In this document: piece after piece, positions 11,112-24,103 of the stretch | How the letters are laid out: every line of letters starts with the position of its first letter | Position numbering within the stretch: position 1 is the stretch's first letter | The notes under the pieces: model-generated | The model's database searches: none | The model's input: the letters and a program-made list of their open reading frames with translations, nothing else | Told to the model about the DNA's origin: nothing | Program-made: the position numbers and the translations under genes | Assembly (NCBI GenBank): GCA_000697055.1 | Contig: JNDT01001974.1 | Span: 32,336 to 96,335 of the forward strand | DNA from: Saksenaea vasiformis B4078 | Taxonomy: Eukaryota > Mucoromycota > Mucoromycetes > Mucorales > Saksenaeaceae | Length of the DNA: 64,000 bases | Direction: 5' to 3'

Positions 11112-13666
11112 TTACAGTCGGCGGCTGGTAGTTCTCCTGGTGGATGCTTGACCAGGGACTGTGGTTGGGCGTTTAGTTTCCGAGCGGTTGCTAACCCTTG
11201 ATTGTGGCGAAGGGACGATCGTGCGCCGGGCTGTGGATTTGGCAGTCGTTGAGGTTGTGGAAGGTTTCTGTACAGCTTTTGTTGGAACATTGGCTGCTCT
11301 TGATGCCGGTCGTGCAGTTTTAGCTCGGATGCTCGGAGTGTTTGAAGATCGTGGCTGTTTTTGTTTTTGTTGTTGTTGTTGTTGCTGTTCTTGTTCTTGT
11401 TCTTGTTTTGGTTGCACCGGTAATGGTGATTTCGGTCGCTGTGGCTCCGGCTGTTGGTTCTTGAGTAATTCAATTTCATTACGAGCTTGATCGAGTTTTT
11501 GCTGCATCATTTGTTTGGATTCCGCATTCTCTTTGGCTTGCTGTTCTTGTAAGGCTGCCATTTGCGTCATTTTGTTGGTGATATCAGCAAGCTTATCCTC
11601 CAGCGTTTCTCTCGCCTTCGCTTCTTGATACAAGCGCTCTTCAAGAGGCTGCATCATTTCCAGAGCCATCTGCATCTTCTTTTCGTAAGTTTGTCTCATC
11701 TTCACTTCCTGTTCTACGCGATCAAGGAGACTTGTCTGTTGTTTGTCGATCAATACAGTCATTTCTTCCATTGCGTTTTCAAAAGCCATTCGCATAGCTG
11801 TCTCCTTCTGAACGCGTTGCTCTAATGCGAAGATACGTTCCTCCATGCGTGTCATCTGACGTTGATGGATTTTTCCGCAGACGCGGGAGAGATTAGCTAC
11901 AATACAATGAACGGGGTTCAGGTGCTTTGCCATGTTTTGCTTTCGTGACCAATATCCTCTCCAGACTGCTTGGATCTTGATGGCTGCTGCTTCTCGTAGA
12001 TTATCCCGGCCATCCAGATGTTCTTGTTCTGCTTTTGAAAGAGGCAAAAACACAGAGGCAGATTCGATCGGTTCTTCCGTCTCGGTTTCTTCTTCGACTT
12101 CATCGTCATAACCTTCGTCCGTTCCGTAGCTTGTATGATCGATGGGGAAACGCCGGATAGAAGCGGGTGACATGGTTCCCTTATTGAGCTTGAAGTAGAC
12201 CTTCACATCGCTACCAAAATCACTGTCGCTGTCACCATCGTTACTGCTGTCATAGTCCATGATCAATTCAGCTTCATTGCGAATTATGGGCAATACAAGA
12301 TCGTCCTCAGAATCGAATGACGAAAATGTCTGGCGGCGAGGGAGCATGCCATTGTATGGTGAAGCTATATAACAAAGAAAATTACAGTTAGCCACTTTTT
12401 TTTTCTTTTGGGAAAGCGCTAATTCAAATGGCTCATTTTACCTTTGACATTCCAAGAAGTAACGTCGGTTCTGTCTTGCGTAACCCGACCATGCGACACA
12501 AATGATGGCTCATCCAAAATAAACTTTTCCTCTTCTTCAACGCTAGATAAATTGCCGGCTAGGCGTCGTCTGTGTACAGATAGGAACGAAGAGGGGCCAA
12601 CGGGTTGAGGGGAATGTCGCGGAGAATGACGCTGAGTTACGGTCGTAGTTGAATCGCACGAAAGTTCTCGCAGTCGCCTATCCTCGCTGCACGCAGGTGA
12701 TAGACAGTTTCTCGTGGGGCGGCGGATGTGATATTGGGGGTGACGAAGGTGATGATTCTCAGTTTGTGCAGGCAGTTGCAGTGGTGATAGTCTACCATCA
12801 TCCACAAGATGCAACTCCTCTTCATATCCAATAGGCGGCTCTTCGTCCGTCATGTAGGTCTGGTGACTCAAAGGGGTACGTTCCGCCATGTGACTGGATT
12901 GGGTATAGTCGATCGAATCAATGAAATTATTCAAATGATCATCTTCCGTATGGTCGGCAGGCCGACTCAACGAAGAGCGTGACGAATCAACAGTACAGAG
13001 AACGGATAGGCAAGCCGCGGTTGATGTGGAAGTAGTGGTAAAGGATTCGTCGAAAAAGGAATATTCATTTTTATCCTGATCGAGATACTCCAATTCCTTA
13101 AGGAGGGATTTCGGCGGGAATTCGTAGTTGTACTGTTCGGGTGCGAGGTTCTGGTGTACGATCATCGGCTCGTTATCGTCGTCACTATCGTGAAGTATTT
13201 GAGCCTGTGAGTAACAATAAAAGGGAAGGGTTTTTGAGTATTGAATAGCAAAAAGGAAAGAAAGAAAAAAGGAGAAAGAAGATGCAATGTAAATAAAGAG
13301 GCGTGTGGTGTAATATAAGAAGCAGCCGATCGAAAATAAAATGGATTGGGGGAAATATGCAATACATTGGGATGTCAAAAAACCATTCAGATGAAATATT
13401 CAAAGTTAACCCGCCAAGTTTTTTTTTATGTATGCATATGTAAATGTATGTCAGTACACACACATAGCCAAATATATAAGCAAGTACGATTAATCGGAAA
13501 TAAAAAAGTAAGGGAAGAGAAGGGAATTTTGTCAGTACGATGTCCAATCTCGTTTGTTCCTTTTTACCTCGTCATACGTATAGATCAACATGTCATCCGC
13601 GACCAGCGACGAGGGATGACGAAGCATGATAGGAGCCGAATTAAAACGATCATCATTGTCTGTCAT
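11112..13666 (-). CDS. IQ-motif coiled-coil protein, three exons
   Basis: Exons on the minus strand are 13568-13666 (starting MTDNDDRFNSAP), 12442-13204 (starting with the AQILHDSDDDNE stretch) and 11112-12364. The junctions are GT-AG and keep frame. The protein is about 700 residues. The N-terminal half is acidic and Ser-rich. A calmodulin-type IQ motif, AAIKIQAVWRGYWSRKQ, is followed by a long predicted coiled coil (from QRQMTRMEERIFALEQR to roughly NEIELLKNQ), a Gln tract and a basic Ser/Thr/Pro-rich tail. IQ motifs bind calmodulin or myosin light chains, so a cytoskeletal or scaffold role is plausible but not shown. The start was chosen as the first ATG that splices in frame to the second exon. 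Confidence 0.75.
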
Positions 13667-14297
13667 CGTGTATAATTTTTATGAATTTTTACAACAGTCG
13701 AAACGGCGCTTTTGCGTACGTATCGACAATCTATAGTACGAAAAGATATTATATCGAGGTTGGAAAAGATTCGAATGGTGGCTCGAGTCAGAACTCTGCG
13801 AAGAAGAGGAGACGTAGGAGAAAAGGAATGGAAAGGGGAGCAAGGGAGCGGAGAGAATGAAGCAAAAAAAGAAAAAGAGTAAGAAGAAGAAAGAACAAAT
13901 TCTGCTTCAATGATCTCGCACTTATAAATCACCAGTGAGAAATATGGGTATCAACAAAAAGAAAAAAACGTGCAAAGCGATAAAAAAAAAAAAGGGGAAG
14001 TAAACTACCCAGTAGCGACAAAAGCACTTCTATTATATATAGGTCATTAATGGTGTTACACTCGTAGTCCTCCTTTCGTTATCATGACAATCTGACCGTT
14101 ACTAGGGAATCATTAGTGACAAAAGGTATGTGTATATATTTTGGAATCCTGCATATAGATGTCCGTTACGCTAGTTAAATAAGATAAATCCCAAGAAAAG
14201 GAAATAGGGATCATAAAATGTTGAAGACAGCTTACTATTCCTGTTTGATTTCCTAATCAATCTCTGTATGGTTAACCTAAATTAGCGGACGTCTTAC
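13667..14297. other. Intergenic, purine-rich
   Basis: This holds the upstream region of the IQ gene and possible 3' exons of the VHS-GAT gene. A long GA-rich tract at about 13790-13900 and A-runs near 13960-14000 are visible. One possible terminal exon of the VHS-GAT gene reads open from about 14260 down to 14180, but without homology. Confidence 0.4.
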
Positions 14298-15599
14298 CGT
14301 TGTTACTTTGTTTTTTTCTTCATACTCTGCTAATACTCTGACAAGCTCGCCATTAACGTCGATCAAAGTTGCTGAAAAGTACTGAGTTATACCACAAAAA
14401 CTTCCCTTTGCAAGGTCTTACCTATATATACAGGGTCATTGCATTTTGCAATCGAAAGCATGATAGCCTGGTGCAGATCGTCACAGTTGCGATAGATCTC
14501 CTGAATCAGTCATCCCCAAAGTAAGAAAAGAAAAGGACAATTATCCCACAACAAAAACAAATACCTTAGTTAAAACGTCCCCCTGGCGTAATTTCCCATT
14601 TGACAGCAACTGGGAGAGAAGCTCTATGGAAGCTCTGGCTGCTTCAACCTAGCATTGTACATGCTTAGTCCAAACAACTCCCTGTAGTGAACATAGCCAA
14701 CTTTGATCCTTGTCAGGTATCTCCATCTCGACTATTCTTTTTCCGACTTTTCCCACCCCCACAGTCCGTCGATCGTTCTCCCCCAATACCTATTTACCTG
14801 TCCCTTAACCTCCTCTCTTGAGTTTACTTCTTGCTCTCCTAGTCTTCGGGTTTCTGGGGCTATATTCATCACCTCGGAAGATCGTCGCTTCCACCTGAAA
14901 ATGGGTGCCCAAGATGGAGCTTGCGCCACAAAACCTACCGCTGTCGTCGGTGTAGGCCATCCAATTGTGGCTCGTTCACAAAAAGCTATCAGGGGTCGCA
15001 TCTCACGGCAATGGCTGAACTGTGTCAGCCACAAGTGAGCGCATTCCGTTAGTTTCACTCGCACCCTGATATCTGTAGTCTATTAAATATAGGCAAGAGA
15101 TGGTAAATTAATGATATATCAAATAAAAAGGACCATATACCGAGCTGGTAAACAATGACTCGAGATCTTTTACAAAGCTCTTGTCCTGTAGTTGCTCTAG
15201 ATTCAACCCACATTTAATTCTTTTAGCCCTCTCAAACTTAATCATACCATCAAACAATGCGCAGTTTTCCGAAAGTACCCGTAAAAGCTGTTATGTCGTT
15301 AGTACACGTTATTACAGTGGTACGCATATTTGCTTACACTTAGCGCCAAGACCTGCATCTGCGTTTCGTTGTTTGGTTTCAACTTCTTTTGTAACAATCT
15401 TCGAGTTGTTTTCGCATCATTATAGTGATTCACTTTATGACAAATCATTAGAAACAAGCTCCAGTCCTCTTCCTCCAGTAACGGGTTAGTCGCTTGTTCT
15501 GGCGATTCGCTTTTTAGTCATTCCGGTGGTCATTCTCACATTGCATTACCGATGATCTGTGGAAGGTCATCATTGCCTTTGCTTTTAAATAAACCGAGT
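14298..15599 (-). CDS. VHS-GAT domain trafficking protein (Lsb5/TOM1/GGA-like), ends unresolved
   Basis: VHS and GAT domains occur together in proteins that sort ubiquitinated cargo at endosomes and the Golgi. Minus-strand exons read: an exon 15540-15599 with SKGNDDLPQIIGNAIESP across the junction, exon 15338-15509 with EQATNPLLEEEDWSLFLMIC and LLQKKLKPNNETQMQVLAL, then LRVLSENCALFDGMIKFERA, then VRVKLTECAHLWLTQFS. Together these make a VHS fold. Further on, VEAARASIELLSQLLSNGKL, EIYRNCDDLHQAIMLSIAKC and TLIDVNGELVRVLAEYEEKN form the three helices of a GAT domain. No GAE or clathrin-box region is seen, which favours the Lsb5 type. The first coding exon and the C-terminus beyond 14298 were not settled. 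Confidence 0.75.
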
Positions 15600-18500
15600 C
15601 TATTCCTTTGTTCAGCTATTGTATTTTTATGAAGAGCTTCACCTCATATTCTATCTACGGTTGGAAAATAAGGAAGACGGAATGACCAGACTGCGCATCA
15701 CCACATATGCTCGGATTGGGAACCTTAACTGGCAGATGACACGTTGTGTTACATTCACTGTCCGAAACATGCTACGATGGAAACATTTTGCTTGGCTGTT
15801 CTGTTTATTACTTCTATTAGCCATCATGATTAGTAAACAATCATGTAAGAACACATATTGACCGGGTTGAAACGCTTGCGGAAGTTGTCGGTGTCAAAGA
15901 CAATACTCAAACAAACAGATCACATTATTTGATCAATCAAAGCAAACAAATGTTAAGGGACAACTTCAAATATAATTTCTTGCATATAATGATACGTTAA
16001 CTCTCTCACCTGGTTTCTCAACCTTAACTATCGTGGATATGCACGCCAAGTTGTACAGCATTAGAATTATCCCAGAACACCGCATTGCGGAACAAATCTT
16101 GTGACCCGATTTTCATCTCAAGTGAGGAGAGAAGGTGATCAGGAACCAATACATGTGCTCTGGTGACACACAGGATACGAATATATCGTACCGCTAACTG
16201 CTGCTTGGGGATATTGGGTACCGGATGTGTACCGACTCAAATGCTGAAATCGGCTAATATGGCCTAAACGCCCGTAGTTGGATAACAGGGTTTAGTAGGC
16301 TAATGTACCACCAACCTGCTCTATAGGCGTAATAAAAAATAGTAAAACAAGGGGGAGGCAGACAACAAACTTGCCAATAAGATTGCAGCCATTATGGGAT
16401 CCTCGGATTAAATGATACCATTCCATTTAACTTCGCATTTCTACAACATGCCTTTTCAAGCTAGTTTTGATAATGCCATAACTGTTTATTGATACAACGG
16501 CACTTGTTGTTTCCCTACATTGGTTTCAGTGGTGCGCAACTACACGTACCATATATGGAAATCATAAAGAGCGCATAGATCCAGAACAACAAGATGTGTA
16601 AACAACCAAAACTGTTCGATAAATAAAAAAGTTAAATGACCGGCCATAATTGCTATTGCTTTGCTGTTTAAATACAACTGACACACATAATGTGGTAGTG
16701 ATACGTTGAACTATACAACATCGGATCGGCACGGAGCATTGCACCGATCATTATTTCCAGACTAAATGTTTGAAACGTTGAATAGGTAAATAAAAGAAAC
16801 GATAATATGCTGTCACTTGAGTATATGCAGAACTATCATGTCGTAAAAGGTATTAGTGTATCAAGTTTCACTGCAATTCAATCTATGAAGGACTCATTTG
16901 GACGCTCTAAAATATGCACTGGAAGTAAACCCCGATTTAGCAGACGCTCAGTGTCGTACCCATACCAACCCATTAGAATGCTTGGGCATGCAACATTGTC
17001 GTCACAAGAATTTAGAGCGTGCACTGACAGCTGCACTAGCATTATCACTGTTACCAAGTGATCAGTTTCATGTTTATGGTTTACTTTCGTTTACCAGGAC
17101 CCCATAACTTTGACGCCTGATCTTCCTGTCTCATACCATAAAAATACATCATTTAACACAAACCACGTTAACCATATTGTATCCTGTCCATAGTATAAAA
17201 TGTCGTAGCTTAAAGTTGTTCTGCTCTAGCATTTTCTCATGGTTGCACATTCAGATCGGTGGGACAGTGCAGATGGATATAATCGCAACAAAATTCAGCC
17301 AAAACAGATTCTGCAGCTATCCCACAGCATAAGCTTTTCCCATGACGAAATCCTTGAAAACAGTTACGTATGGATGGATGTGAGACAAAACGAAATGAAA
17401 AAATTATTTATTTGTCCAAAATGCTACGTATGAAACAGGTGACATATAAAATCTTGCAGAGAATTATAGACACAATATTTCTGCGAATCTTTTCACTGTG
17501 GTAGAAAGCAATATCATTTATTTTTACTGTCTGCTGTGAGTCACTATGGCAAAAATAAACCGCAACTTAGGGGACCCCACAGCTCTTTGTCGGCGATGTC
17601 AGTTTTGATAGGTCAAATGAAACCAAAACGACAGGCTATTTTGATTCAGAAGTGCCTGAGTCCGAGAAAAGAAGACCCTTGGCACGCAACCCCTCTCGTC
17701 AAGGATATTTGACAATCATCCCCGAAATTGATGGTGACCCGCATTGCCCTTCAGGCGACCTCCTAGGGACATAGACTGACCATGCTCAAGCAAATATGAA
17801 GTTAGAAGCGTAAAATCAAGATTTTTACATATATGTGAATAGTTGTTATTGTATAGACAACGTTTTTCACACGTTGTACTGGACCAGGCATGTATATCGC
17901 TATTTTTTATCGCACTACTGTAATATCTGCGCTATGGAATAAACAGACGTCCTTCTTGTGTAGTCAAACATCACTCATTCCTACGGTACGCAAAATCGAG
18001 TTTACAAGCAGTTCGCTGGAATGCAGTGCGGGCATCAACAAAACCGCTTCAAATAAGAAATTACCTGATCCCGCATAAAACCTAGGGATATGCACCTCTT
18101 CCCCACGTATAACATTATAATTCCTGACATTTAGTTTAATAAAGGATGCGTAGAACGAAATCTCTTTGCAGCATTGGTAACTGCGCTTCATACAAAGTAT
18201 GGTTAGTCTTCCTTTCAATTTGAAACTAATTACACTGACATCAGCTCGCAGATATTGGTAGATTTTAAGTGATTAACCTCGGATCCTGCTTTGATGTTGA
18301 GAATTTTTTGGCTGCATGTGCTCTAATTACCATAACTGTTCCTCAAATTTCACAGTGATAAGTGGGACTGCTATACGCACATTAAACTTTAAAGACAAGA
18401 TCTATATCTTTCTTAATTTACTTTCTTGACGTTATTCCGAACCTGGATGACGATGCAGTTGTTTAGACCCTATTTTAGTGGCTTGTGCGCGTATTGTATA

Positions 18501-20470
18501 TATCATTACCGTTAGAAGCTTTGATAAGTTAAAGGATAGCAGCGATACGTGGCTACTTTCTGCTCGTTCAGTGAGCTGTTTTAAATTAAGGAAGCGCCAT
18601 AGTCCAAATTCGTAATTTCAGAATAAATCTATATTCAGTAGCATCTTTTAAGCAGTTATCAAAGCAATAAGCAACTTTATGAATTTATTCAAATATCTCA
18701 CATATTTCAAGTGAAAAAGAGATCGGCGTGATGTCTGTATTCATTTTGTCTATACAACTTAATAATTACTTTCACTGAAGCGTACGGAATCATTTATGTC
18801 CTTTATCCGGTTATTTTTTCTTGTAACTGGTATAACCTAGGTTCCGAACCGCTCTATGCTACAAATTCTTGCTACCAAATACTGACAAGCAAAAGATAAC
18901 CTCTTTAGCTTACCGAGAGTGCAATACTGATTATTTGAACTATTTGTGGTGTCATTTGCGACTGACACGGAACGCAGTACCAGTGTCTGGGCTGATTTAA
19001 AGACCTGATACAAACAAGTTCCCGCTAGCTTCATGTTTACTTTGCGAAAAATAGGCAAAGGATCATAAGATCGTTATGGCAACGAAAACGATAGACTATC
19101 TCAAATCGTTGTTCTCTTGTGGTCTTCGTCGCAAATACTTGTGTGAATAGAGTAGAATATGATTTACTAGACGAGTATCTCCTCTTTCTTCTTTTTGAAT
19201 AAAGAGTCTCAAAGGATGCATTGGCCCATTTTTTCCCTTGTATCTCATTCTCTCCGTGTCGTGGGTAGATCAAGCAGGAAAATGCGAATCTTTCGCCTAT
19301 TTATTATTATTTGCCCAAGATGCTAGGAGCGAATTGCCTTCTTTCTAAAAGAATAAAGATAAAAAAAAGAGAGAAGAGGTAGTTATCACTGGTATTTCAT
19401 GCACTTTGATTGTATTTGTAACAGGAAACGTCGTAAGGAGTGCCTCGTTTAAGCCCACGACTCATAAGAGCCAGTCGTTGATTTCCTGCTGTCCTGTACA
19501 TTCTTATTGGACATTAAATGGATAGTGCCGTTCTTGACCATTAAAAAAGGTAAAATAATAAAATAGCTCGCTTTATTGGATGAAGAAAGGTTGAGAGCGG
19601 AGTTAGCAAGGCCTTGCGCAAGTCGGCGTCAAACATATGGATGTACATATCTATCTTCCTGTTTCTCATTGTGATGATTGTCTTTTGAAAGCAAGAAAAC
19701 GATATGCTGCAATGATTGAACCATGCTCTAAAGCTATGAAACTGGATCATGGATGGCCTGTACTTTGCCAATCTTTTTTACGGGACACGCATGAGTTTCA
19801 AGGGGTTACACGAGAAATTGGAACTACGTCAAACCCGGTAACTATCGAAGAACTTACTTCGCCTTCCGTTACATCAAGAAGAACGTAATATTGGTTGTAG
19901 ATAAAGTAGATAGTCACAGTGTTATCTACTATCGGCACATCACTTGAAGTTCAACGATCTGTAGTCGTACAAAAACTTAACTTTTCTGCAGTTATGCTTA
20001 TCCTTGCTACTTTTGCACAACAGTCATGTACTAACGCAAGGTTAGACATGGTTTTAGGGCTGTTTGATATACACTTCCCTTGAAGACGTTGAGAAAGTTT
20101 AGCTTGATCAGCGGATGGATCCGGTCCCAAAATTAAGGACCACGAAGGTCCAGCTGAGCACGTTGCAATCAGCTAATCTTTACTACCTATCTCTATATGC
20201 AGACACATTCATTAGTGGCTTGTAAATACTAGTGAATCGTAATAGTCGTGACCTGGGCGATAAAAAGATGATATTCACATTGGACACTTTTAAGGCTGAT
20301 ATTGTTGCCAACGAGTTCGATCTATTCGATTAATGTGCAAAAAAAAAAAAGTGCTGGAGGGGCGAGTAAACATAAGCCTTGCAAAAAGTTATAGATGGCA
20401 CGATCATCAGTTTTATTATCGTTAGCTATACAGCTTATGCAACTCGTTGCTAATCCGAATGGCCTTTTAC
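15600..20470. other. Long region without a recognised gene
   Basis: About 4.9 kb shows only short frames. One stretch on the plus strand at 16890-17107 has coding-like composition (ALKYALEVNPDLADAQ, then ECLGMQHCRHKNLERALTAA, ending LSFTRTP) and could be an exon or relic of an unknown gene. A second plus-strand stretch at 19637-19888 (CLLKARKRYAAMIEPC) is similarly unassigned. The rest looks like non-coding or decayed sequence. Confidence 0.4.
16890..17107 (+). other. Unassigned coding-like segment
   Basis: An open stretch of about 70 codons with protein-like composition reads HLDALKYALEVNPDLADAQ, then a Cys/His-containing segment, NLERALTAALALSLL and a C-terminal LLSFTRTP before a stop. No matching start or neighbouring exons were found. 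It was not recognised and may be a relic. Confidence 0.3.
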
Positions 20471-20472
20471 TA

Positions 20473-22260
20473 TCAAACTTGGGGAACGTTCAAATTATAA
20501 AACGTGGGATTTGCCGCACGGGCCTGGACGATAAAGAGGTGATATGAAACATGTTCACTGCTTTTTAACATCACTTCTTTGCACAGCGTTTGTTCTACTT
20601 GTGCCTTGTCCATGATACAATTTATTGAGCGACCTTTATGCTTCTCTAATAAATTCAACGCTTCATGGAGAGTCAAGTTTGAGCTAAGGAGATAATTGAG
20701 TACGCATCATTAATATACAAATATTTGCTTACCTGAACTGAGTCTTCAATGGAAAAATTCGTTCAACCAGCATAAAACGATAACGGTGGGTAATGAACGG
20801 AACAATATCGAGGAGCTGTGTTCTTATTCCCGAAAGGTATAGCCATGCATTCGTGGCGTGCTGTTACCCGCATCTGGCTCGGTGGGAGCGGTCTGAATTT
20901 AGGATGGCTTCGAAGAGCGGCACGATATGAAATTTTTGTTAATATGCCCAGGCGAACATAAAAAAAAAGGACGTTGATGAAAAAAGACTGCATCTAATTG
21001 TGGTAAGCCCATAAAATTTTACTTACGGGTGGTGCTTCTAGAAGACATTGGCAGATGATCAGTTTTCTATAGGATTCATGATGACTAATACCGTCGCCCG
21101 TCCTTCTCTTTGTCCACCATAGTAAGACATCCATCTTTGATATCCTCGACATGCACCATAGAATTGACGCGCTATTTTTGCTTGAGTAAGTAACCGTCAT
21201 TGCTGCTTGTTTGGTTTCTGATCTTTCATAATGCCTTGCGTAGATAGCGATATAGATTTTTGAATTACTTAGTATTGCCTTTTCACCCAGTTTTTCTTTT
21301 GCTATTAATCCTTAGATGCGGGTGCTCTATTCCTTGGGATATTCGAATCAGTAAGGATCTCCTAAGTTGTACAAGCGGCGTTAAATTATGCAGATCGAAT
21401 CTTCTGACTGACCAATTCTTTGTTCTGTTGTGAACGCTCCGGCGCGCCTCTGGTTCGGCAAAAAGGTCCCAGCTCTGTTGTTTCGCAGATAGATCATGCA
21501 CTCGGAGGCTCCGCTTCATGGAGCTTGACTGCTGAATCGGCACTCTCTCCGAAGATCATTCAATTGACAGACACTCCGTGTATCAAGTTCCGGTAACGGT
21601 CGCCTAAGTGATTTTAAACTTCATTTCCTTACCTAGAGTAACGGAGTTTGGCCTGTCTGCTGCTATCTGTCTGCTTGCTTCCTGTCTAGTTCCAGCTGTA
21701 CGTGAATGCAATGTGTAGTTCTTAAGTTACAAATGTTTGGAAATCATCGAGTATAGTTTCCCATACTGAATTCCGAGCTTCTCATTCAAACTTAAAGGTG
21801 CTGTAGTGTATAGAACTTACGTGTTCGCATAATCATCAAGAACCCAGATATTAAATGGAATATTTGGGACAAGTCAGGAAGCTCACATGAACTTATCAGT
21901 CTTTTTTAACAGCTTTCTAAATAGAATCTGCCAACATCGTTTCTAAACATGCAGGCCAAATCTTACTTCTGGCTATCCATTCCTTGATATGGATCAAATA
22001 CCATGTTTATAAAGAAAACAAAAATTGACTAAATTGGAAGAAATGGGAAATTTTACCTGTACGACTTCTGGTACGGGAACTGGAAAGTTCATAACCAAAA
22101 CAAAAAGTAAACTTTTTTTTGTTTGGTCATTTCTGAAATGGGGCCTATGGAAGACGCAGGTACAGTGTATAAGCAAATAAATGAAGAAATGACGACATCT
22201 TACCTGTTGTTATGGGTATTCTATCTTCAATATGAGCATTTACTTTTGCTAGTTGTTCTG
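20473..22260 (-). other. Possible intron-rich gene of unknown function
   Basis: Several minus-strand stretches are bounded by good splice signals and look coding. They are QLAKVNAHIEDRIPITT near 22210-22259, PVPEVVQ near 22060-22080, NIPFNIWVLDDYAN near 21830-21870, NYTLHSRTAGTRQEASRQ near 21640-21730, and AKIARQFYGACRGYQRW near 21090-21180. The last is LNLLEKHKGRSINCIMDKAQ near 20590-20660. They run in one direction but do not form one clean frame in my hands. No family was recognised. This could be a real gene with tiny exons or a decayed one. Confidence 0.3.
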
Positions 22261-22535
22261 GAAACAAGAAAAGAGGAGCTAAAGCAGTGAGGCTTCGACT
22301 TGAAGCCAAGAAAAAAGGGGTTAGCGCAGACTTATATTTTTAGCCGTTTGTTGTTTTCGCCAACTTCATCTTGTCCTTCCATTGTTTTAAATTAGCAATG
22401 CTAAACTGTAACAATACAAAACGAAAAAAAATCCTGTTTTCGCTTTGAACTCTCCTCAATTGAAACGTAATCCTTCCCTCTTTACCCTTTTTTTTCACTT
22501 TTTCTTTTCTTCTCTCTAACGGCTATTTTTTGTTT

Positions 22536-23906
22536 ATGGCGGAGACGGCGTCAGATTTGTGCCAAGAATTAGACGAATTACTCAATGCATTTTGTTCAGA
22601 CGCACAGCAACAATTTTGTTTGGATCAACACGTCGTCACCGAACAACATTTGCAGCGCAGTCGAGAAATCATCCGTGAAATTCAGAGACTCATACCTACC
22701 CTGGGTCTTGTGCACGGCCAACATAGTGCAACCTTGCGTGATTCATTGATGTGGACCTGTAGCCAACTACGGGCTAGTTATCATGCATGTGCCGAACAAC
22801 GCCATCTAAGAATGATGGATGACACCACAACACAACAAGCAATAGCCCAGTGGCAACAAATTCGTAACCGTCTCGAAATAAAAAGCAAGGAGCAAGCACA
22901 CATGGGGCGGCTGTTAAATGACATTGCGGACTTGCAAGCAGAATGGCAGCGTCCTCATTTAGTGGAACCAGTCTTGAGTTCTATCTTGGCCACCTACGAG
23001 TTTATCCCTGGAAGCTATGTCGTCACGGTGGATCGACACAATTATGGACAACTTGGTCTGAAACGTAAGGCAGTGGGAACTCAGCAAATCGTGTTTGACT
23101 GCAGCCAACTGACGCGCGATGAGCAGATGCGACAAATTGCTGGTTTATGTGATCAGTTTTCTGCGATGTTTGCGCAAACCGCCAGACACAATCTCGCACA
23201 GATTGAGGCGCAGACACGTTTAACGCAGCCATCAACTGTAACTAGCCAATGGAAACAGTTACATGATCAATTAGCATTAAAGGATGATATCGACGATGCA
23301 GGTGGAGAAAGTGATCGTGGTAGTTTTGACATCATTGATGATATAACCCCCATACGACCGACACCATTCCGATCGGCCACTCGAAACGCTGAAACATCGT
23401 TACTGTGGTGCTCAAGCAGTGGTCTCCAAAATCTACCAATGCCATCGTTTACACCTGCACCGTGGGAATGGAACGATCTATTGAAAACACGCTGGCCGTA
23501 TCGTCCGTTCCTTTTTGGTCTCTTCAAAAAAACAAATCGACATAAACGGTTTCGTTCCATAGTGCGAGATATTTTTTCAGTTGGATCGAAAAACACAGAA
23601 CCAAAGCCCGCACCCTATGCAACAGTGTCTGTCCCACAGTTGTGCCGCTACTTCACCCGTATTGGTAGCCAATTTTACAGAGATGTATACAACGGTGCAA
23701 AATTGATATACAACCAGAATACATACGTTTTACAAGAAGTAGAACAAGGGCTCATGCAAAGCTATAGGGATCTGCAACTCCAAAGTTCAAAAGCAGTGAT
23801 GCAACGAGCCATTGTTATTATCGAAGAGTTGGGTCGCATAGATAATGAGCAACGACCAGACGAAGAAACAAGTGAGAAAACGAGAACACCTCCATCTGCT
23901 CAGTAG
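22536..23906 (+). CDS. Intronless orphan protein, 456 residues
   Basis: A single open frame from an ATG at 22536 (MAETASDLCQELDELLNAF) to a stop at 23906. The N-terminal third is rich in Gln and predicted helix, with spectrin-like heptads (REIIREIQRLIP, RNRLEIKSKEQAH). An acidic linker near residues 250-270 is followed by a basic Pro/Trp segment (KTRWPYRPFLFGLFKKTNRH) and a C-terminal helical part. No signal peptide or membrane segment is evident. A pyrimidine-rich stretch upstream (about 22480-22520) fits a fungal promoter. I do not recognise the family. Codon use and length argue for a real gene. Confidence 0.7.
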   Translation: MAETASDLCQELDELLNAFCSDAQQQFCLDQHVVTEQHLQRSREIIREIQRLIPTLGLVHGQHSATLRDSLMWTCSQLRASYHACAEQRHLRMMDDTTTQQAIAQWQQIRNRLEIKSKEQAHMGRLLNDIADLQAEWQRPHLVEPVLSSILATYEFIPGSYVVTVDRHNYGQLGLKRKAVGTQQIVFDCSQLTRDEQMRQIAGLCDQFSAMFAQTARHNLAQIEAQTRLTQPSTVTSQWKQLHDQLALKDDIDDAGGESDRGSFDIIDDITPIRPTPFRSATRNAETSLLWCSSSGLQNLPMPSFTPAPWEWNDLLKTRWPYRPFLFGLFKKTNRHKRFRSIVRDIFSVGSKNTEPKPAPYATVSVPQLCRYFTRIGSQFYRDVYNGAKLIYNQNTYVLQEVEQGLMQSYRDLQLQSSKAVMQRAIVIIEELGRIDNEQRPDEETSEKTRTPPSAQ

Positions 23907-24103
23907 ACAAATTTTCTTTTCATACTTAGACGTAATATATATTCTTACCGCATCCAGTCTCCTATTCATCATAAAAAATATCCATCTCATGTTCATTCGC
24001 CACACTCATTGCGGTCGGCAAGTCTAGTACGGTTTTATAACGCGTTTATTGTTGAACTTCCTTTGGAAATTAAAAAAAATAAAATCGACTTTTGACGGGT
24101 CAT

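Noticed and set aside
11161..11490. Plus-strand Cys-rich frame of 109 codons
   Set aside because: It is the antisense of the poly-Gln/Lys coding part of the IQ-motif gene.
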